NCBI GenBank assembly: GCA_035495315.1
Contig: DATJGF010000199.1
Location: forward strand, 1-62,836
Direction: 5' to 3'
From: DATJGF01 sp035495315
Lineage (GTDB): Bacteria > Verrucomicrobiota > Verrucomicrobiia > Limisphaerales > UBA8199
DNA: 62,836 bases
Shown here: positions 41,725 to 50,453 of the stretch, piece after piece
Layout: each line of letters opens with the position of its first letter
Numbering within the stretch: the first letter of the stretch is position 1
Made by a program: the position numbers and the translations under genes
Notes under the pieces: model-generated
Database searches by the model: none
Told to the model about the DNA's origin: nothing
Seen by the model: the letters and a program-made list of their open reading frames with translations, nothing else

Positions 41725-43296
41725 GTGGGAATGGAACCGAAACGAGGTTTACGTTGGTGGCCGGCTGGCCTCATTCTTGGTCTCGCCGCTGTGATCGTTA
41801 TTTGGATCCGCACTCAGGGAGAATGGTCGTTTCAAGAACGGAATATCGGGACGCTCTCCACAGTCATGGGGGTCGTGCTTCTCCTGTTTGTCTGGTGGCT
41901 GGCCCTCTCGCGAGCCCCGTGGCGGCTCCGGGTAGCTGTCGCGGGTATGGTCATCGGGATGATCGCGGTAACAACGGCACTATTTCGGTTTCAAGGTGTT
42001 AGCGGCGATCTTCGACCTATCCTGAACACGCGCTGGAGTTCGCGCCGAACTTCACAATCCGCAAATCCTTCTCGGGATAATGCGACAAGGGCTCAAATCA
42101 TTCACGGCGGGGATTTTCCGCAGTTTCTTGGGCCTGATCGGAACGCGCAACTGGCCCGCCCCATTCTCAAGCTCGATTGGATCGCTACACCGCCGACAAT
42201 TGTCTGGCGACACGCAATCGGGGCGGGCTGGTCAGGCTGGGCAATTGTTAGTGCCCGCGCCTTCACTCAGGAACAAGAAGGCGAGAACGAGTGCAGTACG
42301 TGTTATGACCTGCACACCGGACAGCGGTTGTGGACGCATGCGGAGCCCGTGCACTATGCCAACGCGTTAGCTGGTGAGGGACCTCGTTGCACACCGACGG
42401 TCGCAAGTAATCGCGTGGTCACACTTGGCGCGACGGGGGTGCTCGACTGTCTGGATCTGGCGACAGGTAATCAACTCTGGTCCCGCAACATTGTTGACGA
42501 TGCTCACAGCAAGGTGCCCGAGTGGGGCTTTGCCGGCTCGCCGTTGGTCTACGATGGCAAAGTGATTGTCAGCGCGGGCGGGGCAGCCGAGCGTTCATTG
42601 TTAGCCTATGATCTCACCAGCGGCGGATTGCTTTGGCATGCCGGTAATCGGCGGACAAGTTACGGGTCGCCCTTTCTTGCCACATTGAGCGGAGTGCGCC
42701 AAGTGCTCGCGTTCAACTCGCGGTATATCACCTCGCATGATGCCGGTTCAGGCCATGTGCTGTGGGAATATCAATGGGGCAGGGGAGAGCCGCAGGTAGC
42801 CGTGCCGGTGGTGGTCGCCAGCAACCAAGTTTTGTTTTCAAGCGGTTATGGAATTGGCAGTGAGCTGCTGGAAATCCAATCCGGCCCTGAAGGTCGTCTG
42901 TCGGCGACGCAAGTGTGGCGCTCGCTCAAAATGAAAGCCAAGTTTGCCAGCCTGGTTCAGCGTGAGGGCTTCCTGTACGGCCTGGATGACGGTGTCCTGG
43001 CGTGCCTCGATCTCAAAGACGGTTCACAACGCTGGAAAGAAGGCCGGTACGGCCACGGTCAAGGACTGCTCGTCGGCGATGTCTTCCTCCTCATGGCTGA
43101 GAACGGTGAATTAGTCCTCTTGCAGCTGTCTCCCCAGGCCCCTAAGGAGCTTCATCGTTTTCGCGTATTTAACGCAAAGACGTGGAATCCGATCGCTTTA
43201 TCCGGTGAGCTGTTGCTGGCTCGCAATGATCAGGAAGCTGCCTGCGTACGCTTGCCGATTGAGCCGAGCTCGGCGCAACCCTCGGGCGCTCCGTAA
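41725..43296 (+). CDS. Membrane-anchored PQQ-like beta-propeller protein
   Basis: A 523-residue protein with three N-terminal membrane helices (about 11-27, 43-60 and 67-85) and an outer domain (about 120-515) of PQQ/YWTD-type blades. Repeated signatures include CYDLHTGQRLWTHAE, CLDLATGNQLWSRNI, AYDLTSGGLLWHAG, DAGSGHVLWEYQW and CLDLKDGSQRWKEG. Catalytic residues of quinoproteins are not evident, so a scaffold or sensing role, as in BamB-like propellers, is more likely than dehydrogenase activity. Start GTG at 41725 or ATG at 41731. It is 20 bases behind the CoA-transferase and may be read through, but nothing links it to propionate metabolism. Confidence 0.85.
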   Translation: MGMEPKRGLRWWPAGLILGLAAVIVIWIRTQGEWSFQERNIGTLSTVMGVVLLLFVWWLALSRAPWRLRVAVAGMVIGMIAVTTALFRFQGVSGDLRPILNTRWSSRRTSQSANPSRDNATRAQIIHGGDFPQFLGPDRNAQLARPILKLDWIATPPTIVWRHAIGAGWSGWAIVSARAFTQEQEGENECSTCYDLHTGQRLWTHAEPVHYANALAGEGPRCTPTVASNRVVTLGATGVLDCLDLATGNQLWSRNIVDDAHSKVPEWGFAGSPLVYDGKVIVSAGGAAERSLLAYDLTSGGLLWHAGNRRTSYGSPFLATLSGVRQVLAFNSRYITSHDAGSGHVLWEYQWGRGEPQVAVPVVVASNQVLFSSGYGIGSELLEIQSGPEGRLSATQVWRSLKMKAKFASLVQREGFLYGLDDGVLACLDLKDGSQRWKEGRYGHGQGLLVGDVFLLMAENGELVLLQLSPQAPKELHRFRVFNAKTWNPIALSGELLLARNDQEAACVRLPIEPSSAQPSGAP

Positions 43297-43604
43297 AATT
43301 TCTCATTGCGCGGTGGCTTCGTTAGGCGCTGTTTTATAATGTGGCGGCAGGCGATTTAAGGGAAGCAAACCATCGCGACACTCAAGCAGTTTACTTTTTT
43401 AGTGAACATGGGCATATCCAACCTCCGGATTATGCGTTCTCACAACGCGAGCAAGAGGGAATGGTCGGCAGCCCAAGTCGGTAATGCGGTGTTCCCGAGT
43501 TGGCGCTCGAGGGCCGTAGACCGAACGAGCGGGCATTCGAAGAGGTAGTGAGACGGTTTTCGAGCCTGGTCGCGCGATGTCCGGACCGCTAGCTTCTTCC
43601 AGAT
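43297..43604. other. Intergenic stretch without recognisable gene
   Basis: 308 bases between the convergent PQQ-propeller and sigma-factor genes. A 46-codon open frame (43408-43548, beginning MGISNLRIMRSHN) is present but has no ribosome site and unconvincing composition. No strong terminator hairpin with a T tract was found on either strand. Confidence 0.5.
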
Positions 43605-45023
43605 TTACTGTCCTGGGGACGCTGCCAGGCCGGGGGCGACCATATGCTCGGCTTCCCAGGGTTCAAAGTTGCCATCGTTTGCTTTGTGGATTTCGGAATG
43701 TCCATCGGCAAAGCCGTAGGCCCTATGCCATCCGCCATCCATGGACTGCATTGCTTGTTTTTCACGAATGACGATGAGGTGACTTGCGGGCATGGGAAGC
43801 TCCTTGAGTGAACCTTGATAGACGATTTCGAATTGGTCAGGGGTCAAGTTGAATTGATCCGTTCCATTAGTTGACCAGAAGGCGGCGGCCTGTTCGAAAT
43901 TCGTGGGACAAAGTCCCTGGTTTTGCGCGGCATATTCAGTGAAGGCGAGCATCCACTGCTTCGAGAAATTCAGCCTCGCTATGGCCATCTCACGCTGCTG
44001 CTCAGTAGAGTCCGCGGCGGGCTGGTTGCGGGATGGTTGCAGTTGTTTATCGCGCGCGAACGTGGCGACCTCAGCGAGTTGCCGTTTCAGCGTGCCTACC
44101 TCGCCCCGAAGCCGTAGCAGTTCCGCCATCTCCTGTGGCGTGGCTGATCGTTCAGCCCGGGCCGCCTGATTGGAACGTTGCGCGGTTTCGGCCAGTTGCT
44201 GATTGAGCTGTTCCGTTTGCTGCCTGAGCGACCGATTTTCTTCGCGCAATTTGAGTGTTGCTCGATATTGCAGGATCGATGGAATCGCCGCTCCTGTTAC
44301 TACCAGGGCAGTGATAATTCCGTATTTGAGTTTCAGCATAGTGAGAACTTTGAAGAAGGTTAAAGTCGATCCAGCCGCTGCCGCGCTGGATAACGCAGCC
44401 GATGCCAATCCTGTCGCCAACCCGGGTGGCGCTGCCGTGACCGCTCCCGCCGCGAGGGCTCCTGCGAGGGCGGTTGCTGAAAGCGCGGCACCGCGTTTCG
44501 TTATTAATGAGTGCAGCCTCTCGAGGGCGCGATTAACTCTCATACGGGCTGCATTCTCGCTGATTCCCAGCGCACTACCCACTGAGCGCAAGTCGCGTTG
44601 TTCGAAGAAACGCAGGATGATAGCCGAACGGTCGGCTGCGCCCAGGCTGTCAACGGCTTCATCGATGACAGGAGAGACCAGGGACAAGTCAGTTTTGGGT
44701 TCGTTTTGCAACGTGCTCATTTCAACGGCCTGCCTTTCTCTCGCCCTCCGACGACGCTCGCTCCGCAACAAGTTGGCGGCGACGAACCGAGTATGGCGAT
44801 GCAGCCAGCCCCCGAGCATTACTGAGCGCGGCAGGTTCCGCGCTGTCCTGGCCAGGTCAATAAATACGGTTTGTGCCACCTCCTGAGCGAGTTGTGTATC
44901 ACCGCTGACCAACCTTATAGCTGTCGAATAAACCAGGTCGGTATAGCCGGTGACCAGGGCACGGAATGCGACTTCTGACCCCGTAGCGGCGTATTCGGCG
45001 AGCAATGTCTGGCCTTCGGTCAT
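43605..45023 (-). CDS. ECF-type sigma factor fused to a membrane-anchored C-terminal domain
   Basis: A 472-residue protein. Residues about 1-175 form an ECF sigma factor: region 2 (ALVTGYTDLVYSTAIRLVSG, WLHRHTRFVAANLLRSERRRR) and region 4 (LGAADRSAIILRFFEQRDLR, LGISENAARMRVNRALERL). An Ala/Gly-rich stretch (180-215) follows, then a membrane helix (about 233-253, YGIITALVVTGAAIPSI), a long coiled coil (255-330) and an outer domain (350-472) ending with GWHRAYGFADGHSEI, similar to the H-X9-DG segment of Planctomycete/Verrucomicrobial pilin-like proteins. The sigma part would be held at the membrane with a periplasmic sensor, so no separate anti-sigma gene may be needed; none is adjacent. Confidence 0.88.
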   Translation of the reverse strand: MTEGQTLLAEYAATGSEVAFRALVTGYTDLVYSTAIRLVSGDTQLAQEVAQTVFIDLARTARNLPRSVMLGGWLHRHTRFVAANLLRSERRRRARERQAVEMSTLQNEPKTDLSLVSPVIDEAVDSLGAADRSAIILRFFEQRDLRSVGSALGISENAARMRVNRALERLHSLITKRGAALSATALAGALAAGAVTAAPPGLATGLASAALSSAAAAGSTLTFFKVLTMLKLKYGIITALVVTGAAIPSILQYRATLKLREENRSLRQQTEQLNQQLAETAQRSNQAARAERSATPQEMAELLRLRGEVGTLKRQLAEVATFARDKQLQPSRNQPAADSTEQQREMAIARLNFSKQWMLAFTEYAAQNQGLCPTNFEQAAAFWSTNGTDQFNLTPDQFEIVYQGSLKELPMPASHLIVIREKQAMQSMDGGWHRAYGFADGHSEIHKANDGNFEPWEAEHMVAPGLAASPGQ

Positions 45024-45154
45024 CTCGTTTCAATATAAAGAGCCGCTGCAAGGAGGAACCGCACAAAATTTATGCATTTTTCGTCTCATAGCGGACGATA
45101 GTAGAAAGTGCTTGTTTTTTTGAGCTCGTAGCTTTGACTGGCCTTTGGCAACCC

Positions 45155-45805
45155 ATGGACCATTGTGCCAATTCAGTAGCTGTTTTTGACAAGCTGGCGG
45201 ATGGCTATCGGGAGAAATTCATGGATCTGACGATGTACGACGATTTTTACCGCCAGTTCTGTGAATTGTTGCCGCGCGGCCCCGGCCGGGTCCTGGATGC
45301 TGCGTGCGGCCCCGGCAATGTGTCGCGCTACCTGCTGGCGAAAAGACCGGACCTGGATTTACTGGGCATTGACTTGGCTCCGCGGATGGTGGAACTGGCG
45401 CGTATAGCGGTTCCTGGCGCACGGTTTGCCGTTCATGATTGCAGAAAACTGGCTCACCTGAACCAGCGTTTCGAAGGTATAATTTGCGCCTTTGGCCTCC
45501 CTTACCTTTCGTCGGAGGAGGCGGCGGCCTTTGTCAGGGTTGCTAGTAATATGTTGGAGCCGGAGGGGATGCTTTATCTGAGCGCGATATTGGGGAGGAG
45601 CGAGGACTCAGGATTCGAGCGTTGCAGCACGGGAGATCAGGTCTACATAAATTATCACAGTGAAGGGCAGGTCGTGTCTTACCTTCGCGAGTGTGGCTTT
45701 GCAGTCCTCAAGCAGTGGCAACTTCCCAGCCCCAGCGCCGCCTTTAAAAAGACAACCGACCTGATTGTTATCTCTAAGAAAGTCGTACGATCGTGCGGAG
45801 TGTGA
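45155..45805 (+). CDS. Class I SAM-dependent methyltransferase
   Basis: A protein of about 216 residues with a Rossmann methyltransferase fold. Motif I is RVLDAACGPGNVSRYLL (about residues 45-61), the acidic residue after strand 2 is in LLGIDLAPRMVELA, motif II is RFAVHDCRKLAHL, and the post-motif region is FEGIICAFGLPYLS. The substrate is not recognisable; the general type resembles small-molecule or quinone methyltransferases. I prefer the ATG at 45155 (MDHCANSVAVFDKLADGYRE is the usual opening); an in-frame TTG at 45134 adds seven residues. Divergent from the sigma-factor gene. Confidence 0.88.
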   Translation: MDHCANSVAVFDKLADGYREKFMDLTMYDDFYRQFCELLPRGPGRVLDAACGPGNVSRYLLAKRPDLDLLGIDLAPRMVELARIAVPGARFAVHDCRKLAHLNQRFEGIICAFGLPYLSSEEAAAFVRVASNMLEPEGMLYLSAILGRSEDSGFERCSTGDQVYINYHSEGQVVSYLRECGFAVLKQWQLPSPSAAFKKTTDLIVISKKVVRSCGV

Positions 45806-45829
45806 GGCTGAACTGTCTAGTATCATGCA

Positions 45830-46228
45830 ATGAGTACGAATTTGCCCGATAGGACTGTCGAGCCTCGCTGGCTGACGTATACGCAAGCTATTATCTTTAC
45901 GTTGCCTTCCCTTGTGGCTTGGGGATTCGCTTGCATTTTTCTGGTGCCGAAGGCGCAGGAGATTTCACTGCTGGCGGGTTTTGATTCTTCGGAATTGAGC
46001 TGGTTATGGCCGATGACTTTTTTATTTGTTCGATGGGGAGGCACAATTTTAGTGGCAGTCATATTGATGTTCGTCCTCCTGGAATTTGTCGCTCCCTGGT
46101 TGCGGCGCTGGCGTAAGCTTACAGTCAGCATCGGCGTCTGGATGGCAAACGCTAGCGTGCTTTTGGGGCTGACCATCTTGCTCTTGATTGTCCTTATTGC
46201 GGCTCCGGCCTTGGCGCACCCGCAATGA
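45830..46228 (+). CDS. Hypothetical membrane protein, three helices
   Basis: A 132-residue protein with three strong hydrophobic segments: about 18-42 (AIIFTLPSLVAWGFACIFLV), 62-88 (FLFVRWGGTILVAVILMFVLL) and 103-127 (VWMANASVLLGLTILLLIVLI). The loop between the first two is about 20 residues and acidic; a basic loop (WLRRWRKL) follows the second. I do not recognise the family. The ATG lies 24 bases after the methyltransferase stop, so the two are probably co-transcribed. Confidence 0.72.
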   Translation: MSTNLPDRTVEPRWLTYTQAIIFTLPSLVAWGFACIFLVPKAQEISLLAGFDSSELSWLWPMTFLFVRWGGTILVAVILMFVLLEFVAPWLRRWRKLTVSIGVWMANASVLLGLTILLLIVLIAAPALAHPQ

Positions 46229-46440
46229 GCAGCACGACGACTGGTGGCAAAACGACAGTCGCTGTGAATGGCCATCACCCCCCCTCCATCTCACCTCTGC
46301 GGCCGCTGAGGTTGGTGGAGCATGTTGCTCAGCCGTTGGCTATTCGCTAGCCGCGTCTGGCTTGCGAAATGACGGGCAGTTTTCCTTCTGGATTTTGTGC
46401 AAATTCAGGCGAGAATAAATGCAAATTGTACCTCTCGCCC

Positions 46441-46677
46441 ATGGCGCGTTGTATCGACCAGGCATTGTTTGATGCGGCCAACACCGAATTGACTGAGCAG
46501 CAGCGCGTCCGTAGAGAAGTTGCGCGTTCCTTCGGGTGGAAACCCGTAGCTGTGCGGGTTCTCAACCGAGGAGTCTGTTTTGTCACGGTTCGGGAAAGCT
46601 TCAGTTGCCCAGTGGAGTTCTTATTTGCCGAGGGGCTCTTAGTGGGTGTCCCGCCGAAGAAGCGATGGGGATTTTGA
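46441..46677 (+). CDS. Small hypothetical protein
   Basis: A 78-residue frame beginning MARCIDQALFDAANTEL, with a helical N-terminal half and a strand-rich C-terminal half (VAVRVLNRGVCFVTVRE, FLFAEGLLVGVPPKKRW). An upstream ATG at 46369 would lengthen it by 24 poorly composed residues. No family is recognised and no clear ribosome site is seen, so it is only a moderately supported gene. It stands alone between the three-helix protein and the palindromic repeat at 46.74 kb. Confidence 0.4.
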   Translation: MARCIDQALFDAANTELTEQQRVRREVARSFGWKPVAVRVLNRGVCFVTVRESFSCPVEFLFAEGLLVGVPPKKRWGF

Positions 46678-47010
46678 GATTTCAGTCGGCAAGCTTTTTT
46701 ATTTCATTACCTTGGGCCGGTAGAAAAATCTGCAAGCAGGTTGAAAACCTGCGGTACAGCAGGCTGTAAGCCTGCGCTACCTGATAGCCCACGCGGTTGC
46801 AGACAGTATAGCGCTCGTGTGGCACCGTGGCCGTTTGCGCGCACAGAATTTGTTTATGCACCCCGGCCTTCGCCAATCGCCGCGCCTTCACTCGCAGCGA
46901 GAAGGAGATCGTTTGCGCTTCGCTGAAAAGTAAGTAGCCCAGAACCGAGAAAGCACTTTCTATCGGAAACCGAAACCCCAAAACCCACAAACAAATATAG
47001 AGGCTAACAG
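46678..47010. other. Intergenic stretch holding a palindromic repeat
   Basis: 333 bases between the small hypothetical gene and the end of the glycosidase-like gene. It contains the paired palindromes described separately and no believable open frame. Confidence 0.5.
46736..46775. repeat. Paired palindromes, 23-bp period (REP-like)
   Basis: Two consecutive perfect hairpins: GCAGGTT-GAA-AACCTGC (46736-46752) and GCAGGCT-GTA-AGCCTGC (46759-46775), joined by GGTACA. The units start exactly 23 bases apart and differ by compensating changes in both arms, so pairing is preserved. This looks like a dispersed REP-type element; sequences of this kind are, as I recall, frequent in Verrucomicrobia. Confidence 0.75.
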
Positions 47011-49401
47011 TTAATAGTGAATAGTCAGCGTGACCGAAGATCTGGTGCTTAGTGGCAGGTTGACTGTTTCCTCGCCGGGATCGAACTGATTCCAAGCTTT
47101 GCCATTGAGAGTCACCGAGTGAATCGTATTGGATAGTGGTGCCCGCAGGCGGAGCTTAATGGCTCCAGGTGTTTCCCGCGACGGGAGCGTGACGTTGCAA
47201 TCAATGCGGCGTTCGCGCAGGTGTGACTCCAGCCTGAAGGCGACCGTTCCCCAACGCGTTGGTGCGTTCGTTACGGCAATTCTCTGGCCGTCTTCAAGCC
47301 AGGAGCGCGGCGTAGCTTTCGCGAGCCAAAGCGTATCGGCGGCAGGATCTTCAAACACCACCATCCAGCGGGTCAGCAGAGGGACCACCATTTGTGCCGG
47401 CGTGCAGTACGGGGCAGCGAATTGTTTCGGATTGAGCAGGCGGGTTTCGGGAGCTGTCCAGGTGCCACGCGTATATTGGTGGGCCATGAGACTGTACAGT
47501 GTGAGTAGATACTCGCGGATAAAATCGATCTGCAGCAGGCCATAGGCGTGGCCGTAACTGAGAAAACCCGCGAGTTCATGGGTATTAAGGCCGTAGCAGG
47601 TCGGAATGCCCAGAATTGTGTCGTGATGTGCGGCCCGATAATTGGCGATCATTTCGACCTGATGGCGACTCAGGTTGCCTGAATAGAGCATTTCCATATA
47701 AGCACGATACGAGCGAAATTGTGGGTCCAGTTTGTCGCGTGCCACGGCGACATGGAAGGGGTCTTTGACCCCGGCAATGGCCGGCAGGCAAGGCGGCTCG
47801 GTGTTTGTAAGAACAGAGCGCGTGATAGCCCGTTGAAGGTCGTTGTCGAGGAGCCGGGCTTCTTGTTGCAGTCGATTGCCCCAAGCCGAGAGTTCGCGCA
47901 GGTGTTTTGCATGTCCTATTTTCTCCCAGACCTGGCCGAGGTCCCGGAAACCGCGTTCGGCCTCGGTCGAGTTGGAGAAATAGGATTGCATGTAGCGGGC
48001 TGGTTCCGGGTCGAGGCACGCGTCGGCTTCACTCCATCCGGCGATCATGCCATAAGCGGGATCCGTGGGGGGAAGTCGCAAGGCCTTGGCGCGCAAGTCG
48101 AGCAGAAGTTTGGCAACGGCATCGATGCGGCGGCGATGTTTCAGCAGGAGGTTGTAGTCGCCAGTGTAATTTGCGTATTGGGCTGTCACCGTCAGCATCC
48201 GGCCGAACTGGCCTGTTTCCGGGCCACGATAAAGGATTGAGCCGTCGTCGCGGACAAAAAAGGTGAAATAATTATCGAGATATTGGTCAGCCAGATCGAA
48301 GAGACCCCACTCCAACATAGCGGTCGTGTCAGCATTGAAGGTATCTGGAAAGCCATCGTGCTCGCTGCCACCGTAGCCACGATCGAACACACCATACTTG
48401 GGAAAGGCGCCAATGCGCGTGATCATGTCTCGCACGAGCGAATGACGTGCGAGATCTGCAAGGTGTTGGTCGGGAATGTCGATCTTCATACCGGCGGTCA
48501 ACGCGCGTTCCCAACCCGACCGCATGGCCAGCAGCTCTTCGTAAAATTGTGAAGCGGATTGCTCCGAGCGAGGCGGGAATGGGTGATAGGAATCGAAATA
48601 GCGAACCCATTGCAGCGAGTTGCTTTCAATTCTGCTCATCCGATAGCACACCGGCTGCACACGTTGATTGCCGTTTTCGAGGCGCATTGGCGCGAAAGCA
48701 ACTAATTCCGACCAGTTCCCCGATGATTCCGGATAAACAAAACGGAGCGCAGGCAACCAGCCGCCGACCAGGCCATCCCAGACGTGACCTTCTTCCCGGA
48801 TTTTGTTGATGGCGGGCACATACGCGGCGGGGTCAAAATTCGGTGTGCTTCCACCATAGAACACCCCAACTTTCTCAAAGCAATCATGCGTGCCGAGGAA
48901 GGTATAGACATACATCTTGGAAATTGGAGGAAAGCACCCGGCCACTTCGTCGTAATTCGGGTCATCAGGTTTGGCCAGGATCTCTTGTGCCAACAGGTCA
49001 CGGTCATCGCTGAAGATCTCCTCTAACTTGTGTCCACGGTACAAGCTTGCTGGCTCAGCGAAGGTCGGTTCTAAAGATTTAGGCATCTCCCGCGTATGTC
49101 CACTAAGGCCGGCAAAGACGATCCTCCCTTTGGTCTGGGTGAAGTCTTCAAATACGGCCGTTTGATTCTTGGGATTGGATCCGAGCACCGCCATCAACGT
49201 CCATTTTCCTGAGCGCTGCCCTAATGTGAGTTCCGCGTTTTGGTCCTGAAATCGCGCGACAATCTTCTGCGGTCCAACAATGCTTCTTAGCTCAGGAACG
49301 GGTTCCGGTTCGCGGGCAACAAGCGTGCCGCAACTTAGCAAACCAAACAACAACGACCACGGTCGTGGAAGCCAGGGTGGAAGACGCAAACGGCGGGGCA
49401 T
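47011..49401 (-). CDS. Secreted six-hairpin glycosidase-like protein
   Basis: A protein of 796 residues with a hydrophobic leader (WSLLFGLLSCGTLVA); the Cys could serve as a lipobox. Residues about 40-130 look like beta-sheet. The central region (about 300-680) has the helical repeats of an (alpha/alpha)6 toroid: FNADTTAMLEWGLFDLADQY, YMQSYFSNSTEAERGFRDLG, MLYSGNLSRHQVEMIANY, followed by a beta sandwich at the C-terminus (IKLRLRAPLSNTIHSVTLNG). The fold is shared by GH63/GH78/GH95-type enzymes, but no family signature is secure. I prefer the ATG at 49401 to a TTG at 49407. Role: probably extracytoplasmic sugar-polymer processing. Confidence 0.65.
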   Translation of the reverse strand: MPRRLRLPPWLPRPWSLLFGLLSCGTLVAREPEPVPELRSIVGPQKIVARFQDQNAELTLGQRSGKWTLMAVLGSNPKNQTAVFEDFTQTKGRIVFAGLSGHTREMPKSLEPTFAEPASLYRGHKLEEIFSDDRDLLAQEILAKPDDPNYDEVAGCFPPISKMYVYTFLGTHDCFEKVGVFYGGSTPNFDPAAYVPAINKIREEGHVWDGLVGGWLPALRFVYPESSGNWSELVAFAPMRLENGNQRVQPVCYRMSRIESNSLQWVRYFDSYHPFPPRSEQSASQFYEELLAMRSGWERALTAGMKIDIPDQHLADLARHSLVRDMITRIGAFPKYGVFDRGYGGSEHDGFPDTFNADTTAMLEWGLFDLADQYLDNYFTFFVRDDGSILYRGPETGQFGRMLTVTAQYANYTGDYNLLLKHRRRIDAVAKLLLDLRAKALRLPPTDPAYGMIAGWSEADACLDPEPARYMQSYFSNSTEAERGFRDLGQVWEKIGHAKHLRELSAWGNRLQQEARLLDNDLQRAITRSVLTNTEPPCLPAIAGVKDPFHVAVARDKLDPQFRSYRAYMEMLYSGNLSRHQVEMIANYRAAHHDTILGIPTCYGLNTHELAGFLSYGHAYGLLQIDFIREYLLTLYSLMAHQYTRGTWTAPETRLLNPKQFAAPYCTPAQMVVPLLTRWMVVFEDPAADTLWLAKATPRSWLEDGQRIAVTNAPTRWGTVAFRLESHLRERRIDCNVTLPSRETPGAIKLRLRAPLSNTIHSVTLNGKAWNQFDPGEETVNLPLSTRSSVTLTIHY

Positions 49402-49538
49402 GAGCAAGGGTGTGGGTGAGTGCCGAACAAGTCAACCTGGAGATGCGGCCTTAGCGCGTTACGATTGACGACAGCATTGTCTTGCATTCAATGATCGACG
49501 AAGGCGAAGGGAGTGATGATCTGGAACTTGTCTTTGGT

Positions 49539-50216
49539 TCAATTCTCTGAACACGCCAACAGTTCGCGAATCCAGGTACTCTTCGCACAATCGCGCACGG
49601 TTTTTCCGCCGCTGGTTTTAAGTTCGGGGCTTAAGCCGAAAGAAAGAAACTCGTTGATGATTTCGCGCTGGGCAGCCACGGCCTGTGGCGCGCCACTTCC
49701 GCCACGACCGGTATTTTGCACGGCGAGATGAAAAGGGGCCGAGCCGGGTTTGTTTTTCAACAGTGGGTCAGCCCCCGCTTTGAGCAAGTAGCGCACCGCC
49801 TCAACACATCGTGTTCGCGTAGCCCGGTGCAACGGGGTCGCACCGTTCATGTCCTGACCGTTAATATCCGCCCCTGCGTCCAGTAGACATTCGATCGTGC
49901 TGAGCTGCCGTTTGGCATTCCAAACTGGCCCGGTAATGTAACCATCGGCCGCATAGTGCAATGGGCTGCTGCGACGATGATTTGACCGGGCGCTCGGATC
50001 AGCGCCGGCGCGCAGGAGCAACCGGGCAATCTCGACCCGATATCCGGCTGCCGCCAAATGCAATGCCGTGTCGCCGGCGTAAAGCCAGTGAAAGATCTTC
50101 GCTTGATAGAGTTTCGGCCTGCTGACCAATCGGGCGGCGAGGCTGGGGTTGCCGGCCAGCATCACTTCTACCCCATTGCGATCGTCGTCGACTATTGCCC
50201 TCAGCAAGGCTTCCAT
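49539..50216 (-). CDS. Ankyrin-repeat protein
   Basis: A soluble protein of 225 residues made almost wholly of ankyrin repeats: EALLRAIVDDDRNGVEVMLAG, then DTALHLAAAGYRVEIARLLLRAGADPS in pieces, SSPLHYAADGY, ATPLHRATRTRCVEAVRYLLKAGADP and SAPFHLAVQNTG. Such proteins bind other proteins and have no fixed function. The ATG at 50216 has GGAGA about 7 bases upstream and starts right at the first repeat; a TTG at 50393 would add 59 residues of poor composition. No partner is evident among the neighbours. Confidence 0.82.
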   Translation of the reverse strand: MEALLRAIVDDDRNGVEVMLAGNPSLAARLVSRPKLYQAKIFHWLYAGDTALHLAAAGYRVEIARLLLRAGADPSARSNHRRSSPLHYAADGYITGPVWNAKRQLSTIECLLDAGADINGQDMNGATPLHRATRTRCVEAVRYLLKAGADPLLKNKPGSAPFHLAVQNTGRGGSGAPQAVAAQREIINEFLSFGLSPELKTSGGKTVRDCAKSTWIRELLACSEN

Positions 50217-50453
50217 TGTGGTTGTCTCCAGGCCGCGAGCTTTCGTTCTGCGGCGCGCCGGAAAATGTCTCACGTCCTCACGAGTCTCGTCAATCGGGAT
50301 CAGGATGCGCACCCCAATCGCTTCTCGTTCTGGCAACTGCTGCCTTGATTTCGGTGGGTCAAACTCGGATAGCGCTAAATCGGTCGTTGCCAAAGGACAT
50401 TTGGAGGTAATCTGCGAGAATCGAAAGTTGCCGAGCCCAGTGGCAAAAAACTT

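Noticed and set aside
43408..43548. 46-codon frame between the propeller and sigma-factor genes
   Set aside because: No ribosome binding site, unusual composition and no recognisable family; not enough to call a gene.
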